A stretch of 64,000 nucleotides of DNA from Cognatundibacterium curvum (GTDB taxonomy: Bacteria > Pseudomonadota > Gammaproteobacteria > Burkholderiales > Burkholderiaceae_D), in assembly GCF_014284235.1 (NCBI RefSeq), contig NZ_JACOGD010000007.1, positions 124,001 to 188,000 of the forward strand, read 5' to 3'. The notes below the pieces were generated by a model that ran no database searches, was not told where the DNA came from, and saw only the letters and a program-made list of their open reading frames with translations. Positions 18,039-27,609 of the stretch are shown piece by piece. The first letter of the stretch is position 1, and the number at the start of each line of letters is the position of its first letter. The position numbers and the translations under genes are program-made.

Positions 18039-19550
18039 ATGACAAGCCCAACTATTCAAGCACTGCTGAGTGAACTCGGCGTTCAACTTGCCGACTATCA
18101 GGGTGAAGCCATTCACAGTATTTCCCCAATAGATGGCAAACCTCTGGCCAGCCTGCGTGCGGATTCTGCCAGCGAAGTGCAGGCACGTATCACTAAAGCG
18201 CATGCAGCCTACCTGCAATGGCGTAGCATTCCGGCACCACGCCGTGGCGAACTGGTACGCCTGTTTGGCGAGGAACTGCGCACCCACAAAGCAGCACTCG
18301 GTCAGTTAGTCACGATGGAAGCAGGCAAAATCCTGCAAGAAGGCTTAGGCGAAGTACAGGAAATGATCGACATCTGCGATTTCGCAGTCGGTTTGTCGCG
18401 CCAGTTATACGGCCTGACGATTGCATCGGAACGTCCAGGCCACCGCATGATGGAACAATGGCATCCGGTCGGTGTGGTTGGCGTCATTTCCGCATTCAAC
18501 TTCCCGGTCGCAGTGTGGGCGTGGAATGCCGCGCTGGCCTTTGTCTGCGGCGACAGCGTGGTCTGGAAACCGTCTGAAAAAACCCCGTTGACCGCGATTG
18601 CGACCCACGCCTTATTCATGAAAGCAGTTGCACGCTTTGGTAGCGACGCACCGGACGGACTGGCCGAAATCATCATAGGCGGCCGCGACAGCGGAGCGCA
18701 AATGGTTGAGGATAAACGCATCGCGTTAGTCAGCGCCACCGGCAGCACCCGCATGGGCAAACAAGTAGCTGAAGTTTGCGCACGTCGCCTGACCCGTACC
18801 ATCCTTGAACTGGGCGGCAATAACGCGATGATCGTGGCACCGAGTGCAGACCTGGAAATGGCCGTACGCGCCATCACCTTCTCTGCAGTTGGCACAGCCG
18901 GTCAGCGCTGCACCACCCTGCGTCGACTGTTCGTGCACGACAGCATTTACGACACCCTGGTGCCACGCCTGAAAAAAATCTACGCCGGTCTGCCAGTCGG
19001 CAATCCGCTGGAAAAAACTACCCTAGTCGGCCCGCTGGTCGATGCCAGTTCCTACGATGCGATGCAAAGCAGCCTGGCGGTCGCCAAATCGGAACAAGGT
19101 CAGGTATTCGGCGGTGACCGTGTGAATGTTGCAGGCTGTGAAGCGGCTTATTATGTGCGTCCGGCACTGGTTGAAATGCCGACCCAGACCACAACCATGC
19201 ATCATGAAACCTTCGCGCCCATCATGTACATCGTGCGCTACAGCGACCTGGATCAGGCGATAGACTGGAATAACGAAGTACCGCAAGGCTTATCTTCATC
19301 TATCTTCACTACCGATATGCGTGAAGCGGAGCGCTTTGTGTCAGCTACAGGCAGCGATTGCGGCATTGCCAACGTCAACATCGGCCCGTCCGGTGCTGAG
19401 ATTGGTGGCGCATTCGGCGGTGAAAAAGATACCGGCGGTGGCCGTGAATCCGGTTCCGACGCCTGGAAAGCCTATATGCGCCGCACGACAAATACCTTCA
19501 ATTACAGCCATGCGCTGCCACTGGCTCAGGGCATCAGCTTCGATATCTAA
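18039..19550 (+). CDS. ALDH7-type aldehyde dehydrogenase, probable L-aminoadipate-semialdehyde dehydrogenase (AmaB/Pcd-like)
   Basis: Oxidises 2-aminoadipate 6-semialdehyde (in equilibrium with piperideine-6-carboxylate) to 2-aminoadipate with NAD. From the ATG at 18039 it has 503 residues; the longer frame from 17988 adds an unlikely leader. ALDH signatures: 'WHPVGVVGVISAFNFPVAVW' in the cofactor site, catalytic Glu in 'ILELGGNNAMIV', nucleophile Cys in 'GTAGQRCTTLRRL', and the ALDH7-type tail 'GGAFGGEKDTGGGRESGSDA' / 'WKAYMRRTTNTFNY'. It follows the putative lysine dehydrogenase by 151 bases and ends before a terminator. Confidence 0.88.
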   Translation: MTSPTIQALLSELGVQLADYQGEAIHSISPIDGKPLASLRADSASEVQARITKAHAAYLQWRSIPAPRRGELVRLFGEELRTHKAALGQLVTMEAGKILQEGLGEVQEMIDICDFAVGLSRQLYGLTIASERPGHRMMEQWHPVGVVGVISAFNFPVAVWAWNAALAFVCGDSVVWKPSEKTPLTAIATHALFMKAVARFGSDAPDGLAEIIIGGRDSGAQMVEDKRIALVSATGSTRMGKQVAEVCARRLTRTILELGGNNAMIVAPSADLEMAVRAITFSAVGTAGQRCTTLRRLFVHDSIYDTLVPRLKKIYAGLPVGNPLEKTTLVGPLVDASSYDAMQSSLAVAKSEQGQVFGGDRVNVAGCEAAYYVRPALVEMPTQTTTMHHETFAPIMYIVRYSDLDQAIDWNNEVPQGLSSSIFTTDMREAERFVSATGSDCGIANVNIGPSGAEIGGAFGGEKDTGGGRESGSDAWKAYMRRTTNTFNYSHALPLAQGISFDI

Positions 19551-19588
19551 GCAACAAAATACTAATAAAAACGACACTACACAAGTTC

Positions 19589-19617
19589 AGCCCCCCCCAG
19601 GGGGCTTTTTCTTTTTT
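19589..19617 (+). terminator. Rho-independent terminator after the ALDH gene
   Basis: AGCCCCC (19589-19595) pairs with GGGGGCT (19600-19606), followed by a T-rich run to about 19617. The run of eight C residues in the left arm is striking and may be length-variable. Confidence 0.8.
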
Positions 19618-19711
19618 AGAACCCTGAGATTCTGCATGGACCGCACAAAGCCTCATTGCACGCACACCATCCCGGCGGTATCATGCGACTCCGAAAAAAT
19701 CAGGGAAGTTT

Positions 19712-19921
19712 ATGCCCAATAACAGCCTCGATGGCATCACACTTGAACAGTTGCTGGTCCGGTTACAGGCGCGCTATGGCTGGCCCGGTCTGGCTCAACA
19801 TGTGCCCATACGCTGCTTCCAATCTGAGCCCAGCATCAGCTCCAGTCTGAAATTTCTGCGTAAAACGCCCTGGGCCAGAACCAAAGTAGAACAGTTATTT
19901 CTGGATACGGACTGGACATAA
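19712..19921 (+). CDS. VF530 family (DUF2132) small protein
   Basis: A 69-residue protein matching the VF530/DUF2132 family throughout: '[19 protein letters not shown]' (parts [10 protein letters not shown] / VRLQARYGW), '[20 protein letters not shown]' (parts [10 protein letters not shown] / [10 protein letters not shown]) and '[14 protein letters not shown]'. The structural prototype from Vibrio is a small helical protein with DNA-binding resemblance; the biological role is not established. Length is normal for the family. It lies alone between the lysine-degradation genes and iscR. Confidence 0.88.
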   Translation: MPNNSLDGITLEQLLVRLQARYGWPGLAQHVPIRCFQSEPSISSSLKFLRKTPWARTKVEQLFLDTDWT

Positions 19922-20017
19922 AGCGCAGACCGAGACCTCTTGCAGAGGTAACTCCACATCCGCGCCGGGGCACTTCGGGTTTTGAGGGCATTCCTGACAG
20001 AATCACTCAAGTTTGTT

Positions 20018-20052
20018 ATACTTGATCAAATTGCTCAACAACTCAGGTTATT
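20018..20052 (+). promoter_or_regulatory. isc operon promoter overlapped by an IscR type-1-like site
   Basis: The stretch 20018-20041 (ATACTTGATCAAATTGCTCA and four more bases) resembles the type-1 IscR site of enterobacteria (ATAGTTGACCAA-TTTACTC form). It overlaps a possible -35 TTGATC (20023-20028), with a -10-like GTTATT about 18 bases downstream. This layout fits repression by [2Fe-2S]-IscR. Assignment is by eye. Confidence 0.55.
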
Positions 20053-20088
20053 AGCACGAATGCCTTAGGGCACACCCGGAGCCACATT

Positions 20089-20571
20089 ATGCGCCTCACC
20101 ACCAAAGGACGATTTGCCGTCACCGCCATGATAGATCTGGCTCTGCGCCAGGACAAAGGACCGGTGACGCTTGCTGCCATCAGTCAGCGGCAAGATATCT
20201 CCTTATCCTATCTCGAGCAATTGTTTGGTAAGTTACGCCGCCATGAAATTGTCGAGTCTGTGCGCGGCCCCGGTGGCGGCTATAATCTTGCCCGGAAAGC
20301 CCAGCATGTGACCGTCGCCGATATCATCATCGCCGTCGATGAGCCGCTGGATGCCACCCAGTGTGGTGGCAAAGGCAACTGCCACGGCAGTGATCATGCC
20401 AATGGCCTGCATTGTATGACCCATGATTTATGGGCAACACTGAATGCAAAAATGGTTGATTACCTCGATTCGGTCTCCTTGCAGGATCTGGTGAATCAGC
20501 AAAAACAAAAAACCTCGGAAAACCAAGTCGTTGTCATGCACAGCCAGCATGTCAGCCATACTGCACCCTGA
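20089..20571 (+). CDS. iscR: Fe-S cluster assembly transcriptional regulator IscR
   Basis: Rrf2-family repressor that senses the cell's Fe-S status by binding a [2Fe-2S] cluster. The 160 residues contain the winged helix ('MRLTTKGRFAVTAMIDLAL', 'SLSYLEQLFGKLRRHEIVES', 'VRGPGGGYNLAR'). The cluster-binding loop has Cys92, Cys98 and Cys109, with His112 as likely fourth ligand. In E. coli the third Cys is at 104, so the loop here is five residues longer, as is common in betaproteobacteria. First gene of iscR-iscS-iscU-iscA-hscB-hscA-fdx and probably autoregulated. Confidence 0.96.
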   Translation: MRLTTKGRFAVTAMIDLALRQDKGPVTLAAISQRQDISLSYLEQLFGKLRRHEIVESVRGPGGGYNLARKAQHVTVADIIIAVDEPLDATQCGGKGNCHGSDHANGLHCMTHDLWATLNAKMVDYLDSVSLQDLVNQQKQKTSENQVVVMHSQHVSHTAP

Positions 20572-20586
20572 TATTTGGAGTCTTGA

Positions 20587-21840
20587 ATGAACGCCCCTCT
20601 GGAACAAAGTCTGCTGGACACGCTGAAGTCACCGCACTTCCCTATTTACATGGACTACTCGGCGACCACGCCGGTTGATCCGCGCGTAGCCGATAAGATG
20701 ATTCCTTTCCTGCGTGCGCAGTTTGGTAATCCGGCTTCACGCAGCCATATGTATGGCTGGGATGCGGAAGCGGCAGTGGAAGAAGCACGTGGCAATGTCG
20801 CCGCGCTGGTCAATGCTGATCCGCGTGAAATCATCTGGACGTCGGGCGCAACCGAAAGTAATAACCTGGCGATCAAGGGTGCTGCGCACTTCTACAAAGC
20901 CAAGGGCAAGCACATCATTACCGTCAAAACCGAACACAAAGCAGTACTCGATACTGTACGTGAACTGGAACGTCAAGGTTTTGAAGCGACTTATCTGCAA
21001 CCGCAGGATAACGGCCTGATCACAATAGAACAGTTGAAAGCCGCGATCCGTCCTGACACTATCCTGATCTCGGTCATGTGGGTCAACAACGAGATCGGCG
21101 TGATTCAGCCTATCGCAGAAATTGGTGAACTGTGCCGTGAAAAAGGCATCGTATTCCACTCTGACGCGGCGCAGGCAACTGGCAAAGTCGAAATCGACCT
21201 CGAAAAAGTCAAAGTCGATCTGGTGTCTTTCTCTGCACATAAATCATATGGCCCGAAAGGCATAGGCGCTTTGTACATACGCCGCAAACCACGTGTGCGC
21301 CTGGAAGCGCAAATGCATGGTGGCGGTCATGAACGCGGCTTCCGCTCCGGCACACTGGCACCGCATCAATGCGTAGGCATGGGCGAAGCTTTCCGCATCG
21401 CTAAAGAAGAAATGCAAAGCGAACTGGCTCACATCCGCACTATGCGTGACCGCCTGGCAAAAGGCTTGCAACAGATTGAAGAGACTTATGTGAATGGTGA
21501 TATGGATCACCGCGTACCGCACAATCTGAACGTCAGCTTCAATTACGTAGAAGGCGAATCACTGATCATGGCGATCAAGGATATCGCGGTATCGTCCGGT
21601 TCTGCATGTACTTCGGCCAGCCTGGAACCGTCATATGTACTGCGCGCACTGGGCCGCAGCGATGAACTGGCGCACAGCTCTATCCGTTTCACGATAGGCC
21701 GCTTCACCACTGAAGAAGACATCGACTTCGCGATTAATCTGCTGAAAACCAAAGTAGAAAAATTGCGTGAATTGTCGCCTTTGTGGGACATGTACAAAGA
21801 TGGCATCGACATCTCAACCATACAATGGGCCGCGCATTAA
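20587..21840 (+). CDS. iscS: cysteine desulfurase IscS
   Basis: PLP enzyme that removes sulfur from cysteine as a persulfide for Fe-S cluster building on IscU and for other sulfur acceptors such as FdhD and tRNA thiolases. The 417 residues show '[18 protein letters not shown]', '[17 protein letters not shown]', 'TEHKAVLDT', the PLP lysine in '[16 protein letters not shown]', '[14 protein letters not shown]' and the persulfide-carrying Cys in '[20 protein letters not shown]'. It is slightly longer at the N-terminus than E. coli IscS (404). It starts 15 bases after iscR, behind TTTGGAG. Confidence 0.97.
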   Translation: MNAPLEQSLLDTLKSPHFPIYMDYSATTPVDPRVADKMIPFLRAQFGNPASRSHMYGWDAEAAVEEARGNVAALVNADPREIIWTSGATESNNLAIKGAAHFYKAKGKHIITVKTEHKAVLDTVRELERQGFEATYLQPQDNGLITIEQLKAAIRPDTILISVMWVNNEIGVIQPIAEIGELCREKGIVFHSDAAQATGKVEIDLEKVKVDLVSFSAHKSYGPKGIGALYIRRKPRVRLEAQMHGGGHERGFRSGTLAPHQCVGMGEAFRIAKEEMQSELAHIRTMRDRLAKGLQQIEETYVNGDMDHRVPHNLNVSFNYVEGESLIMAIKDIAVSSGSACTSASLEPSYVLRALGRSDELAHSSIRFTIGRFTTEEDIDFAINLLKTKVEKLRELSPLWDMYKDGIDISTIQWAAH

Positions 21841-21905
21841 TGCTCAACCCAGCTACTGACGGGTACGCCCGTCAGGTCTAACGTCAGGAATAAAGGAATA
21901 GCATC

Positions 21906-22292
21906 ATGGCTTACTCAGATAAAGTTTTAGATCACTACGAAAATCCACGTAACGTCGGCGCTTTTGAAAAAGGTGACGACAGTGTAGGCACCGGCATGGT
22001 TGGTGCACCTGCCTGCGGCGACGTGATGAAATTGCAGATCAAGGTTGGCGCTAACGGCGTGATCGAAGATGCCAAGTTCAAAACCTATGGCTGCGGCTCT
22101 GCTATCGCCTCTTCTTCTCTGGTGACAGAGTGGGTCAAGGGTAAAACGCTGGATCAGGCACTGGAAATTAAAAATACTGCGATTGCTGAAGAACTGGCCT
22201 TACCACCAGTGAAAATCCATTGCTCCATCCTGGCTGAAGACGCAATCAAAGCTGCGGTCCTGGATTACAAGAACAAGCACAGCGCCGAATAA
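21906..22292 (+). CDS. iscU: Fe-S cluster scaffold protein IscU
   Basis: Scaffold on which [2Fe-2S] clusters are assembled from IscS-derived sulfur. All three ligand cysteines are present in the 128 residues: 'GAPACGDVMKLQI', 'TYGCGSAIASSS' and 'HCSILAEDAIKAA'. The 'LPPVKIHC' segment is the LPPVK motif recognised by the chaperone HscA, encoded two genes downstream. An AAAGGAATAG ribosome-binding site precedes the ATG. Confidence 0.98.
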   Translation: MAYSDKVLDHYENPRNVGAFEKGDDSVGTGMVGAPACGDVMKLQIKVGANGVIEDAKFKTYGCGSAIASSSLVTEWVKGKTLDQALEIKNTAIAEELALPPVKIHCSILAEDAIKAAVLDYKNKHSAE

Positions 22293-22380
22293 GTTACGCG
22301 GGCAAACCTGGGTTCAGGCTTGCCCCCGCTACGGCATCAGTTACACCTCAGGATAAGAAGCAGTAAAGACGGAAATCACC

Positions 22381-22704
22381 ATGGCTATCACACTCACTGA
22401 AAAAGCAGCAAAGCATGTCATTCGTTATATGGAACGCCGTGGCAAAGGCCTGGGCCTGCGCTTTGGCGTACGCACGACCGGCTGCTCCGGCATGGCTTAT
22501 AAGCTTGAATACGTGGATGAAATGAGTGGTGAAGATCAGGTATTTGAGTCCCATGGTGTGAAGGTTTTTGTCGATGCCAAAAGCCTGCCTTATATCGATG
22601 GCACAGAACTCGACTTCGCGCGCGAAGGCCTGAACGAAGGCTTTAAATTCTACAATCCTAACGTGAAAGATGAATGCGGTTGCGGCGAAAGCTTCCGTAT
22701 CTGA
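22381..22704 (+). CDS. iscA: A-type Fe-S cluster carrier IscA
   Basis: Carrier that passes clusters or iron to apo-proteins. The 107 residues have the three conserved cysteines: '[16 protein letters not shown]' and the C-terminal 'DECGCGESF'. Length equals that of E. coli IscA. It lies 88 bases after iscU within the operon, and hscB begins 20 bases after its stop codon. Confidence 0.97.
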   Translation: MAITLTEKAAKHVIRYMERRGKGLGLRFGVRTTGCSGMAYKLEYVDEMSGEDQVFESHGVKVFVDAKSLPYIDGTELDFAREGLNEGFKFYNPNVKDECGCGESFRI

Positions 22705-22724
22705 GCCTGGCCAGACTGAATCCT

Positions 22725-23228
22725 ATGCAAAATCATTTTGAGCTGTTTCAGTTGGCGCCGCGCTTTTCGCTGGATATGGCACAACTCGATGCGGCCTATC
22801 GCGAAGTCCAGAGCCAGGTGCATCCGGATAAGTTCGTGCAGGCCAGCGAAGCAGAAAAACGGGTTGCCATGCAATGGGCGACGCGTGCCAATGAAGCCTA
22901 CCAGACCCTGAAAAAGCCCTTGAAGCGTGCCAGCTATCTGTGCGAAATACATGGCGTCGATCTGGAAACAGAATCCAATACCAGTATGCCAGCTGCCTTC
23001 CTGATGCAACAAATGGAATGGCGCGAAGCCTTTGATGATGCGCGCCACGGCCAGAATAGCGCAGCGTTGCTGCAGCTGGAAACCGAGTTGCGCAATACGC
23101 TCAGACAGCAACTGACTCAGGTTGGTCTCGCACTCGATAACGAACAATATCGCGAAGCGGCCGGACTGATACGTACCTGCATGTTCCTGGAAAAATTTCT
23201 GGCTGATATCGCCGCGCTGGATGACTGA
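22725..23228 (+). CDS. hscB: Fe-S assembly co-chaperone HscB (Hsc20)
   Basis: J-domain partner that brings IscU to HscA and stimulates its ATPase. I start it at the ATG at 22725 (167 residues); the open frame extends to 22674 inside iscA, but the family begins at 'MQNHFELFQL'. The J domain (residues 1-75) keeps the HPD motif in 'QSQVHPDKFVQ'. The C-terminal helical part (about 85-165, 'FLMQQMEWREAFDDA') is the IscU-binding region. Confidence 0.95.
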   Translation: MQNHFELFQLAPRFSLDMAQLDAAYREVQSQVHPDKFVQASEAEKRVAMQWATRANEAYQTLKKPLKRASYLCEIHGVDLETESNTSMPAAFLMQQMEWREAFDDARHGQNSAALLQLETELRNTLRQQLTQVGLALDNEQYREAAGLIRTCMFLEKFLADIAALDD

Positions 23229-23297
23229 CGCAGCCGGCTACCGAATAACCGGCGCCACAGCGCGCCACTTTGTTGATGGCCTCCATCCTTAGACACC

Positions 23298-25163
23298 ATG
23301 GCATTACTGCAAATTTCTGAACCGGGCATGTCCACCGCACCTCACCAGCACCGGCTGGCGGTAGGCATCGATCTGGGCACGACTAACTCTCTGGTTGCCA
23401 CAGTACGCAACAGTATTCCTGAAGTGCTCAACGATGAAGAAGGCCGGCCTTTGCTGCCGTCTGTGGTGCGCTATCTGCCGAACGGCCATGCCCATATCGG
23501 CTTCAAGGCACAGGCCGAACAAAGTAATGATCCGAAAAATACCATCGCCTCGGTAAAACGCTTCATGGGTCGCGGCCTGAAAGATATCGCCTATGCCGAA
23601 AATCTGCCTTACGATTTCCACGATGAACCTGGCATGGTGCAGTTAAAAACCATCGCTGGCATCAAGAGTCCGGTTGAAGTTTCAGCCCAGATTTTGGCCA
23701 CGCTGCGCCAGCAGGCGGAAGATGCACTCGGCGATGATTTGGTCGGCGCGGTGATTACTGTTCCTGCATATTTCGATGATGCTCAACGCCAGGCCACTAA
23801 AGACGCCGCCAAACTGGCAGGCCTGAACGTATTGCGCCTGCTGAACGAACCGACTGCAGCTGCTATCGCCTACGGATTGGATAATGCTTCGGAAGGCACT
23901 TACGCCGTGTACGATCTCGGCGGTGGCACCTTTGACATTTCCATACTCAAAATGAGTAAGGGTGTGTTTGAAGTATTATCTACCGGCGGCGATTCTGCAC
24001 TCGGTGGCGACGACTTTGATCACCGTTTGTTTTGCTGGATCTTGCAGGAAGCCAAATTAGCACCTCTGTCAGACGAAGATACCAGCATGCTGATGATGAA
24101 GGCGCGCGAAGCCAAGGAAATTTTATCCAGCAAGCCCAGTACTTTTATCGACGCAAAACTCAATTCCGGCGAAGCCGTGCATCTGCAACTGAGCGCCAGC
24201 CAGTTTGCTGAAATGACGCAGAATCTGGTACTCAAAACCATCACACCTTGCCGCAAAGCCTTGCGCGACGCGGACTTATCCGCTGACGACATTGACGGCG
24301 TGGTATTGGTGGGTGGCGCGACCCGCATGCCACATGTACGCAAAGCGGTCGGCGAATTTTTCCAGACCACGCCACTCGCAAATATCGACCCTGACAAAGT
24401 GGTTGCTCTGGGTGCCGCGATTCAGGCCAATCTGCTGGCAGGTAATCGTGCTCCCGGTGATGACTGGCTGTTACTAGACGTCATCCCATTGTCATTGGGT
24501 GTAGAAACCATGGGTGGGCTGGCTGAAAAAGTCATCCCGCGCAATTCCACCATCCCTTGCGCACGCGCCCAGGAATTCACCACTTTCAAAGATGGACAAA
24601 CCGCGATGGCTATCCATGTGGTACAGGGTGAACGTGAGCTGGTCAGCGATTGCCGTTCCCTGGCGCGCTTTGAATTACGTGGCATTCCGGCGATGGCGGC
24701 AGGCGCTGCGAGAATCCGGATTACTTATCAGGTCGATGCCGATGGTTTGCTGTCCGTGTCGGCACGCGAATTACGTTCAGGCGTTGAAGCCAGTATCACG
24801 GTCAAACCTTCTTACGGTCTAGCCGACGATGACATCACGCGCATGTTGCAGGATTCGTTTGGCGCCGCCGATGCCGATATGCAGCAACGCGCTTTGCTCG
24901 AGGAGCAGGTAGAAGCCGAGCGTATACTGCTGGCGACACAATCTGCTTTTGACGCCGACAGTCAGTTGCTGTCTGCGGCAGAAACAGAAACTATTCAACA
25001 ATTAATGCAACAAGTCAGGTTGATGATGGCAGGTAGCGACCATCAGGGCTTACATGCTGCCATCAGCGCACTGGCTGAAGGCACTGAAGAATTCGCGGCC
25101 CGTCGCATGGATCAGAGTGTACGCTCAGCTCTGGCCGGAAAAAAATTGGACGACATCGCTTAA
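23298..25163 (+). CDS. hscA: Fe-S assembly chaperone HscA (Hsp70 family)
   Basis: Specialised Hsp70 that releases clusters from IscU by ATP-driven binding to its LPPVK motif. The 621 residues show the N-terminal ATPase domain ('[15 protein letters not shown]', '[17 protein letters not shown]', '[14 protein letters not shown]', '[17 protein letters not shown]'). The substrate-binding domain follows from about residue 395 ('[14 protein letters not shown]'), then a helical lid. The start at 23298 gives the typical '[10 protein letters not shown]' N-terminus. 69 bases separate it from hscB. Confidence 0.97.
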   Translation: MALLQISEPGMSTAPHQHRLAVGIDLGTTNSLVATVRNSIPEVLNDEEGRPLLPSVVRYLPNGHAHIGFKAQAEQSNDPKNTIASVKRFMGRGLKDIAYAENLPYDFHDEPGMVQLKTIAGIKSPVEVSAQILATLRQQAEDALGDDLVGAVITVPAYFDDAQRQATKDAAKLAGLNVLRLLNEPTAAAIAYGLDNASEGTYAVYDLGGGTFDISILKMSKGVFEVLSTGGDSALGGDDFDHRLFCWILQEAKLAPLSDEDTSMLMMKAREAKEILSSKPSTFIDAKLNSGEAVHLQLSASQFAEMTQNLVLKTITPCRKALRDADLSADDIDGVVLVGGATRMPHVRKAVGEFFQTTPLANIDPDKVVALGAAIQANLLAGNRAPGDDWLLLDVIPLSLGVETMGGLAEKVIPRNSTIPCARAQEFTTFKDGQTAMAIHVVQGERELVSDCRSLARFELRGIPAMAAGAARIRITYQVDADGLLSVSARELRSGVEASITVKPSYGLADDDITRMLQDSFGAADADMQQRALLEEQVEAERILLATQSAFDADSQLLSAAETETIQQLMQQVRLMMAGSDHQGLHAAISALAEGTEEFAARRMDQSVRSALAGKKLDDIA

Positions 25164-25184
25164 ACTCACCGAATCGGAAATACC

Positions 25185-25523
25185 ATGCCACAAATTATCG
25201 TTCTGCCCCACCCTGAACTTTGCCCGGAAGGGACTGTGATTGACGCACCGGAAGGCAAATCACTGTGCGAAGCACTGGTCGAAAGCGATGTAGAAATCGA
25301 ACATGCCTGTGAAATGTCCTGTGCCTGCACCACTTGCCATGTAGTGATACGTGAAGGATTTCAGTCGTTGAATGCATCGACTGATGATGAAGAAGACTTG
25401 CTCGATGCCGCCTGGGGCCTGGAATCGACTTCACGCCTCTCTTGCCAGGTCAAACTCGGCAAGCAAGACATTACGATAGAAATCCCTAAATACACGATCA
25501 ATCATGCGCGCGAACACCATTGA
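25185..25523 (+). CDS. fdx: [2Fe-2S] ferredoxin of the isc operon
   Basis: Adrenodoxin-type ferredoxin that supplies electrons for cluster assembly. The 112 residues have the expected ligand cysteines in 'EHACEMSCACTTCHVVI' and the distal one in 'SRLSCQVKL'. It starts 21 bases after hscA and is the last gene of the operon. An iscX gene, which often follows fdx in gammaproteobacteria, is not found here. Confidence 0.97.
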   Translation: MPQIIVLPHPELCPEGTVIDAPEGKSLCEALVESDVEIEHACEMSCACTTCHVVIREGFQSLNASTDDEEDLLDAAWGLESTSRLSCQVKLGKQDITIEIPKYTINHAREHH

Positions 25524-25550
25524 TTGACTGTATCACCTGAAAATTCAATA

Positions 25551-25592
25551 AAAACAGCTCAGCATACGAATTCCGTTGCCGGGCTGTTTTTA
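25551..25592 (+). terminator. probable terminator of the isc operon
   Basis: AAAACAGC (25551-25558) pairs with GCTGTTTT (25583-25590) across a 24-base loop, 28 bases after the fdx stop codon. The stem is short, so strength is uncertain, but its position fits the operon end. Confidence 0.6.
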
Positions 25593-25707
25593 CATTTTCG
25601 CGACAAATCCTCAGACTACACATTGTTTTTTGTTGCTAACAATAACTAAACTTGCCCTAATGAAAAAAAGCTTTTAGTATGATTGGGCTGCCAATGTAAG
25701 GTTAGGG

Positions 25708-25811
25708 TTAGACTTACGCAAAACCGCCCCAGCGGCGTTATGGCTCCTTGTCGTACTATGCGTACTGCCTGCGTCGCCATGCCTTGCTGGGACAATTTTG
25801 AGTAAGTCCTA
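25708..25811. repeat. about 100-bp imperfect palindromic repeat element
   Basis: The left arm begins GACTTACGCAAAACCGCCCC (25711-25730) and the right arm ends in the near-complement, reading TTGCTGGGACAATTTTGAGT then AAGTCC (from 25783). The central part keeps pairing (CCCAGC-GGC-GTTATGGC against GCCATGCC-TTGCTGGG) and ends in a GTAC...GTAC turn near 25753-25765. The whole unit could fold as one long hairpin in RNA or DNA. It has no open frame. It looks like an intergenic miniature repeat; no second copy lies in this window. Confidence 0.7.
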
Positions 25812-25909
25812 TAGGGAACTGAAATTGCTTTGATTAATGGCATTGCTGATTGGCGCAAGTTGCAACAATAGCAACAAATTCAAATAAAGTAATGCTCACA
25901 GGAAGAACA

Positions 25910-27523
25910 ATGAGGTTTCAACAATTGCTTGCCGCGCTACGCAGTCGCATTTCCCTCAGACTGGCCATCATCCTTGCGGTGATATTCGGACTAACTGTAC
26001 CTGCTGCAGTTCTGGTTCCGTATCAACTCAATACGATAGAGGAAGCGGTACGCAGCAAAAACAAAGACGACCATGAACGCCTGGTTGGCATCCTGTCTGT
26101 CATTCTGTCCGAGCCATTGTGGCAAATCACTCCGGAAATTGCCAATATTTCCAGCGAGGTGGTGTACTCCGATCCACGGGTTGCCAGCATAGAAGTCATT
26201 ACCCTGCCCGACCGCAAAGAATTCATCAAAAACGATACCCGTCGCCACACCCAAAAAGGCCCATTCACCAGCAAAACACGTGAAATCACGCATGGTGGCC
26301 AGGTGATCGGCGAAGTCAGACTGACACTGGCAGAGGATCTGCTACAGGAAAGCCTGCGCTCAGATTTTCGCCGCTATATGACGACCGCGGCGCTATCACT
26401 GATATTGGCGATTATCTTTATCTTGATGGTATTGCAATGGCGTCTGGTCAAACCGGTCAAAATCCTGATGGAAAAATCAGACCGCCTGGCAAATGGCGAG
26501 TTGAATGAACCGATTGCATTAAATCGTGAAGATGAGCTTGGCCATCTGGCCAACAGCCTGGAAGCGACACGTCAGGCTTTGCAACACTCTTTCGGCGAAC
26601 TGGAAATAAAAAATCAGCAGTTGCTGGAATACTCGGGCACACTGGAATCCAAGGTGCGGCAACGCACCCAGGAGCTGGAAAGCGTGAACCAGAATCTGGA
26701 AGCTGCACTCCATAACGTGAACAATGCACAGGCTGAGCTGGCAAGGGTGGAGCGCATGGCAGCACTGGGGTCTATGGTGGCTGGTGTGGCGCATGAACTC
26801 AACACGCCTTTAGGTAACTGCCTGCTGGTTGCCAGCACCCTGGAAGAAGAAACCCGCCGTTTGCTGAAAATGGTGGAAGAAGGCCAGATACGCCGTTCAG
26901 ACCTGACGCGTTATGCGGAAACAGCACTGGATTCAACCAAGTTACTGCTGCGTGGATTACAACAGTCTGCGCATCTGGTCGGCGATTTCAAACAGGTTGC
27001 GGTCGATCAGTCCAGCGCGCAAAGGCGCCGCTTCGGCCTACTGGTGATGCTACAGGAACTCAGTGCGCTGTTACACTCCAGCCTGCGCAAGACGCCATTC
27101 ACACTGGAGCTGGACATACCTGCCGATATAGAAATGGACAGCTATCCTGGTCCTTTAGGCCAGGTATTTACCAACCTGGTCAATAATTCTGTGATTCATG
27201 GCCTGGAAGGCAGAAGCTCAGGACTGATGCGCTGCAGTGCAGAGAGAATGGGCGATTACGTGATGCTGATTTTCAGCGATAACGGAAAAGGTATCCCACA
27301 AGACATCGTTAACCGTATTTTTGAACCCTTCTTCACGACCAAGTTCGGACAGGGTGGCAGCGGCCTGGGACTGAGTATCACCTTCAATATGATTACCAAT
27401 GTATTGGGTGGCAACATCAACGTGTCCAGCATTCCGGATAAAGGTACACAATTCGAAATCCGCCTGCCACTGATAGCACCCGGCGACAAAGAAAGTAAAG
27501 ATCCCTTGCTTAACCCTGATTGA
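25910..27523 (+). CDS. membrane sensor histidine kinase
   Basis: From the ATG at 25910 (AGGAAG upstream) it has 537 residues. Order: transmembrane helix about 16-38, periplasmic sensor region 39-155, second helix 157-176, HAMP linker 177-230 ('RLVKPVKILMEKSDRLANGE'), long coiled coil about 225-282. Then the phosphoacceptor His295 in 'AGVAHELNTPLGN' and an ATPase domain with N box 'VFTNLVNNSVIHG', G1 'SDNGKGIP' and 'GGSGLGLSI'. The coiled coil and ELNTPLGN-type H box recall kinases that act in complex pathways. No response regulator is adjacent, so it is an orphan. A TTG-initiated extension to 25850 is possible but unlikely. Confidence 0.9.
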   Translation: MRFQQLLAALRSRISLRLAIILAVIFGLTVPAAVLVPYQLNTIEEAVRSKNKDDHERLVGILSVILSEPLWQITPEIANISSEVVYSDPRVASIEVITLPDRKEFIKNDTRRHTQKGPFTSKTREITHGGQVIGEVRLTLAEDLLQESLRSDFRRYMTTAALSLILAIIFILMVLQWRLVKPVKILMEKSDRLANGELNEPIALNREDELGHLANSLEATRQALQHSFGELEIKNQQLLEYSGTLESKVRQRTQELESVNQNLEAALHNVNNAQAELARVERMAALGSMVAGVAHELNTPLGNCLLVASTLEEETRRLLKMVEEGQIRRSDLTRYAETALDSTKLLLRGLQQSAHLVGDFKQVAVDQSSAQRRRFGLLVMLQELSALLHSSLRKTPFTLELDIPADIEMDSYPGPLGQVFTNLVNNSVIHGLEGRSSGLMRCSAERMGDYVMLIFSDNGKGIPQDIVNRIFEPFFTTKFGQGGSGLGLSITFNMITNVLGGNINVSSIPDKGTQFEIRLPLIAPGDKESKDPLLNPD

Positions 27524-27609
27524 GCAAGGATAGCGGGGAATGCGGGGCGATTTCGGGTGCATTCGGGTGTATACTAGCTCCTCGATTTTTCCTCACATTT
27601 TGACTGACT

